Below, one piece after another: positions 62,336-64,000 of a stretch of DNA of 64,000 nt (its first letter is position 1; each line of letters starts with the position of its first letter). Position numbers and translations under genes: made by a program. Below the pieces are notes generated by a model. It was not told where the DNA came from. It did no database searches and saw only the letters and a program-made list of their open reading frames with translations. This DNA is from Salipaludibacillus agaradhaerens. Its GTDB lineage: Bacteria; Bacillota; Bacilli; Bacillales; Salisediminibacteriaceae. The DNA lies in assembly GCF_002019735.1 (NCBI RefSeq), contig NZ_KV917378.1:677869-741868 (forward strand), in the 5' to 3' direction.

Positions 62336-63157
62336 TTAGTCGTTTCCTGCTTCTTCGTCTTCCTCGCTGGCACCGTTTCCGTTCTCCGGATCCTGTCCGT
62401 CATTAGCAATGAAGGCCGCTAATATCTCAAGCTCTTCATCGGTCCCATCAAATTGATCTGCAGGCATATCACCAATACCATTTTGAATGATCTCCATCAC
62501 GTCTTCTGTTTCATAATCACTCTCAAATATGTTTGGTCCTGCAGCACCACCTAACATGTCTCCACCGTGACAACCGATACAGGAATCTTGTGATTGATAA
62601 ATCTCGTATCCTGCAGCGGATTCGTCAACTTCAATGTCTTCTACTATTTCTCCTTGCTGGGCTGCTGCTTCCCAGTCATGGTCGTCAACAGATTCCCACG
62701 TAAGGAAAATAATCGAAGCCACAGCCAGTAACATTAAACTACTAGCAATCGGGCGTTTGAGCGGCCGTCGTTCTTTACTAGTATCGAGCCAAGGAGCTAA
62801 TAGCAATGCCCCAAAAGCTAATCCTGGAATAACGACTGCCCCAATAACGGTGTACTGACCAGCTGCAAATTCATACTTCAGTAACTGGTATAAAAATAGA
62901 AAATACCAGTCTGGCAACGGTATGTAACCAGAATCAGTGGGATCCGCCATTCGTTCTAACGGTGCCGGATGAGCAACAGTAAGAACTAAAAATCCAACGA
63001 GAAAAACAGCACCAACCATCCACTCACGAAGTAAAAAATTCGGCCAGAAGGCTTCTGTTTTCCCTGGGTATTCTGAATAATCCTTCGGTATATTCGGTTT
63101 CCGTTCTGCTGGGACACGTGAGTCACCAACAAACTTCATCCCTTTCCCGCGATGCAT
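62336..63157 (-). CDS. qcrC: menaquinol:cytochrome c reductase cytochrome b/c subunit
   Basis: This 273-aa subunit fuses a subunit IV-like membrane part (helices at about 45-65, 103-125 and 140-160, with DWYFLFLYQLLKYEF) to a C-terminal cytochrome c domain. The haem site is CIGCH near residue 198 and the distal Met ligand is likely in IGDMPADQF. This is the QcrC type of Bacillus. The C-terminus ends with an acidic stretch. The start MHRGKGMKFVGDSRVP matches the B. subtilis protein. It lies 32 bp after qcrB. Confidence 0.95.
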   Translation of the reverse strand: MHRGKGMKFVGDSRVPAERKPNIPKDYSEYPGKTEAFWPNFLLREWMVGAVFLVGFLVLTVAHPAPLERMADPTDSGYIPLPDWYFLFLYQLLKYEFAAGQYTVIGAVVIPGLAFGALLLAPWLDTSKERRPLKRPIASSLMLLAVASIIFLTWESVDDHDWEAAAQQGEIVEDIEVDESAAGYEIYQSQDSCIGCHGGDMLGGAAGPNIFESDYETEDVMEIIQNGIGDMPADQFDGTDEELEILAAFIANDGQDPENGNGASEEDEEAGND

Positions 63158-63189
63158 AGCTTTTCCTCCTTTTCACTTCCAACCATCTT

Positions 63190-63861
63190 TTACAGCGGTC
63201 CAGAAATTCCTTGCTTACGAATCATGTAAAAGTGGGCCCCCAATAATCCTAATAACGCACCAGGTAGGAAGAATACGTGAATTGCAAAGAATCGTGTTAA
63301 TGTTTGCGCTCCGATAATCTCACCACCGGCTAACAATGTTCTTGCAAAACCACCAATTATCGGTGCACTTTCTGCAATTTCCAAGCCTACAACAGTAGCA
63401 AAATAAGCTTTCATATCCCAAGGAAGTAGGTAGCCTGTAAAGCCAAGTCCTAATATAACAAAAAAGAGCAAGACACCAACGACCCAGTTTAATTCACGAG
63501 GTTTTTTATATGAACCGGTAAAGAAAACCCTCAATGTATGAAGAAACATCATGACAATGACAAGACTTGCTCCCCAATGATGCATTCCTCGAACGATCAT
63601 CCCGTGAGTCACTTCATTTTGAAGATAGTAAACAGATTCATATGCATGAATGATATCCGGAACATAGTACATTGTTAAGAACATACCGGACAGTATTTGA
63701 ATGACGACAACGAAAAAAGTTAGACCGCCAAAACAATAAACAAAAGCTGAGAAATGATGAGCCGGATTGACGTGCTCTGGCACTTCATGATCCGCAATAT
63801 CACGCCACATCGGTGTGATATCTAACCGCTCGTCTACCCAATCATATATTTTTTGCAGCAT
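63190..63861 (-). CDS. qcrB: menaquinol:cytochrome c reductase cytochrome b subunit
   Basis: This 223-aa cytochrome b6-type subunit has four membrane helices and paired haem histidines in helices 2 and 4 (GMHHWGASLV and HTLRVF; RFFAIHVFFLPG). The quinol-site region GYLLPWDMKAY is also present. It belongs to the bc complex that passes electrons from menaquinol to cytochrome c. It starts 13 bp after the qcrA stop and is followed by qcrC. Confidence 0.95.
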   Translation of the reverse strand: MLQKIYDWVDERLDITPMWRDIADHEVPEHVNPAHHFSAFVYCFGGLTFFVVVIQILSGMFLTMYYVPDIIHAYESVYYLQNEVTHGMIVRGMHHWGASLVIVMMFLHTLRVFFTGSYKKPRELNWVVGVLLFFVILGLGFTGYLLPWDMKAYFATVVGLEIAESAPIIGGFARTLLAGGEIIGAQTLTRFFAIHVFFLPGALLGLLGAHFYMIRKQGISGPL

Positions 63862-63874
63862 TTCTTACGCCCCC

Positions 63875-64000
63875 TTAAGCATTACGCTGAATGATTTGTC
63901 CAAGATAAATCGCTCCGTCACGGACTTCCACTTCATAGATGTCCAACGGTCGCGTCGGTGGCGTACCTGGAATGTTTGTCCCGTCTCTCTCAAATCGTCC
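63875..64000 (-). CDS. qcrA: menaquinol:cytochrome c reductase iron-sulfur subunit, C-terminal end only
   Basis: Only the last 41 codons are in the window; the gene runs off the right edge. The readable end contains DGTNIPGTPPTRPLDIYEVE and YLGQIIQRNA, matching the C-terminus of QcrA Rieske proteins after the cluster-binding loops. The cluster cysteines and histidines lie outside the window. The position directly upstream of qcrB fits. Confidence 0.85.
   Translation of the reverse strand, partial: GRFERDGTNIPGTPPTRPLDIYEVEVRDGAIYLGQIIQRNA

Noticed and set aside
1-64000. CRISPR arrays, tRNA/rRNA genes, phage genes or complete insertion sequences
   Set aside because: I saw no regularly spaced direct repeats, no cloverleaf-type sequence, no transposase or phage protein. 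The five-copy intergenic repeat has no coding capacity.

Overview
The window is low-GC chromosomal DNA from an endospore-forming member of the Bacillaceae. The evidence is a sigma-I/RsgI pair, RacA, YpjB, the bacillithiol genes bshA and bshB1, a menaquinol:cytochrome c reductase of the qcrABC type, and long gene runs matching the B. subtilis ypp-pon-dna-asn-pan-bir-bsh-dap-ypj-qcr region. Several proteins have acidic tails or stretches (PonA, YpmB, QcrC, the exported protein at 18863-19234), which would suit a halophile or alkaliphile; this is inference. I see no phage, plasmid, CRISPR, complete insertion sequence, rRNA or tRNA gene.

Layout. 0-13.6 kb: fructosamine-kinase-like gene, fumC with an M19 dipeptidase and a small membrane protein, divergent acsA, a membrane-tethered subtilase, CtaM/YozB, two MFS transporters (one followed by a 56-aa gene) and a patatin-like lipase. 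13.8-21.8 kb: DegV, the dgk-dck nucleoside kinase pair, an unknown polytopic protein, tatA-tatC, a small exported protein, and a TelA-family gene with an unknown partner. 21.8-28.6 kb: sigI-rsgI with a probable sigma-I promoter, an unknown cytosolic protein, the PH-domain pair ydbS-ydbT behind a sigma-1.1-like small gene, and a Nfu/HEAT protein. 28.6-34.2 kb: phosphoesterase, two thioredoxin-fold genes divergent from a TsuA-type transporter, a PncA-type hydrolase, a CBS-ACT protein and a TcaA-like lipoprotein. 34.2-42.2 kb: yppE, racA, a 44-aa gene, yppC, recU-ponA, ypoC-nth-dnaD. 42.5-64 kb: asnS, aspB, ypmB, ypmA, mtaD, dinG, panBCD, birA, cca, bshA, bshB1, mgsA, dapB, ypjD, a divergent YitT-type gene, yugP, ypjB, ypjA, qcrC, qcrB and the last 41 codons of qcrA.

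How the genes fit together. The right half is mostly housekeeping: recU and ponA link recombination with wall synthesis; nth and dnaD serve repair and replication restart; panBCD and birA serve CoA and biotin use; bshA, bshB1 and mgsA sit with cca and dapB in a tightly overlapping run; the qcr operon is respiratory and joins CtaM in electron transport. The left half holds accessory metabolism and envelope or stress functions.

The most unusual structure is a family of five intergenic repeats (24-126, 10624-10706, 29546-29630, 42363-42463, 50361-50408) in both orientations, with conserved ends, partly self-complementary blocks and variable middles. Other points of note are a promoter-leader-terminator arrangement in front of panB with a possible antiterminator pairing, a candidate sigma-I promoter, an inverted repeat covering the tatA ribosome binding site, and three short genes under 60 codons (56 aa at 10857-11027, 44 aa at 35316-35450, ypmA at 45819-45992). 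No wholly new multigene system is obvious. All names come from reading motifs and gene order by eye; no database search was run.
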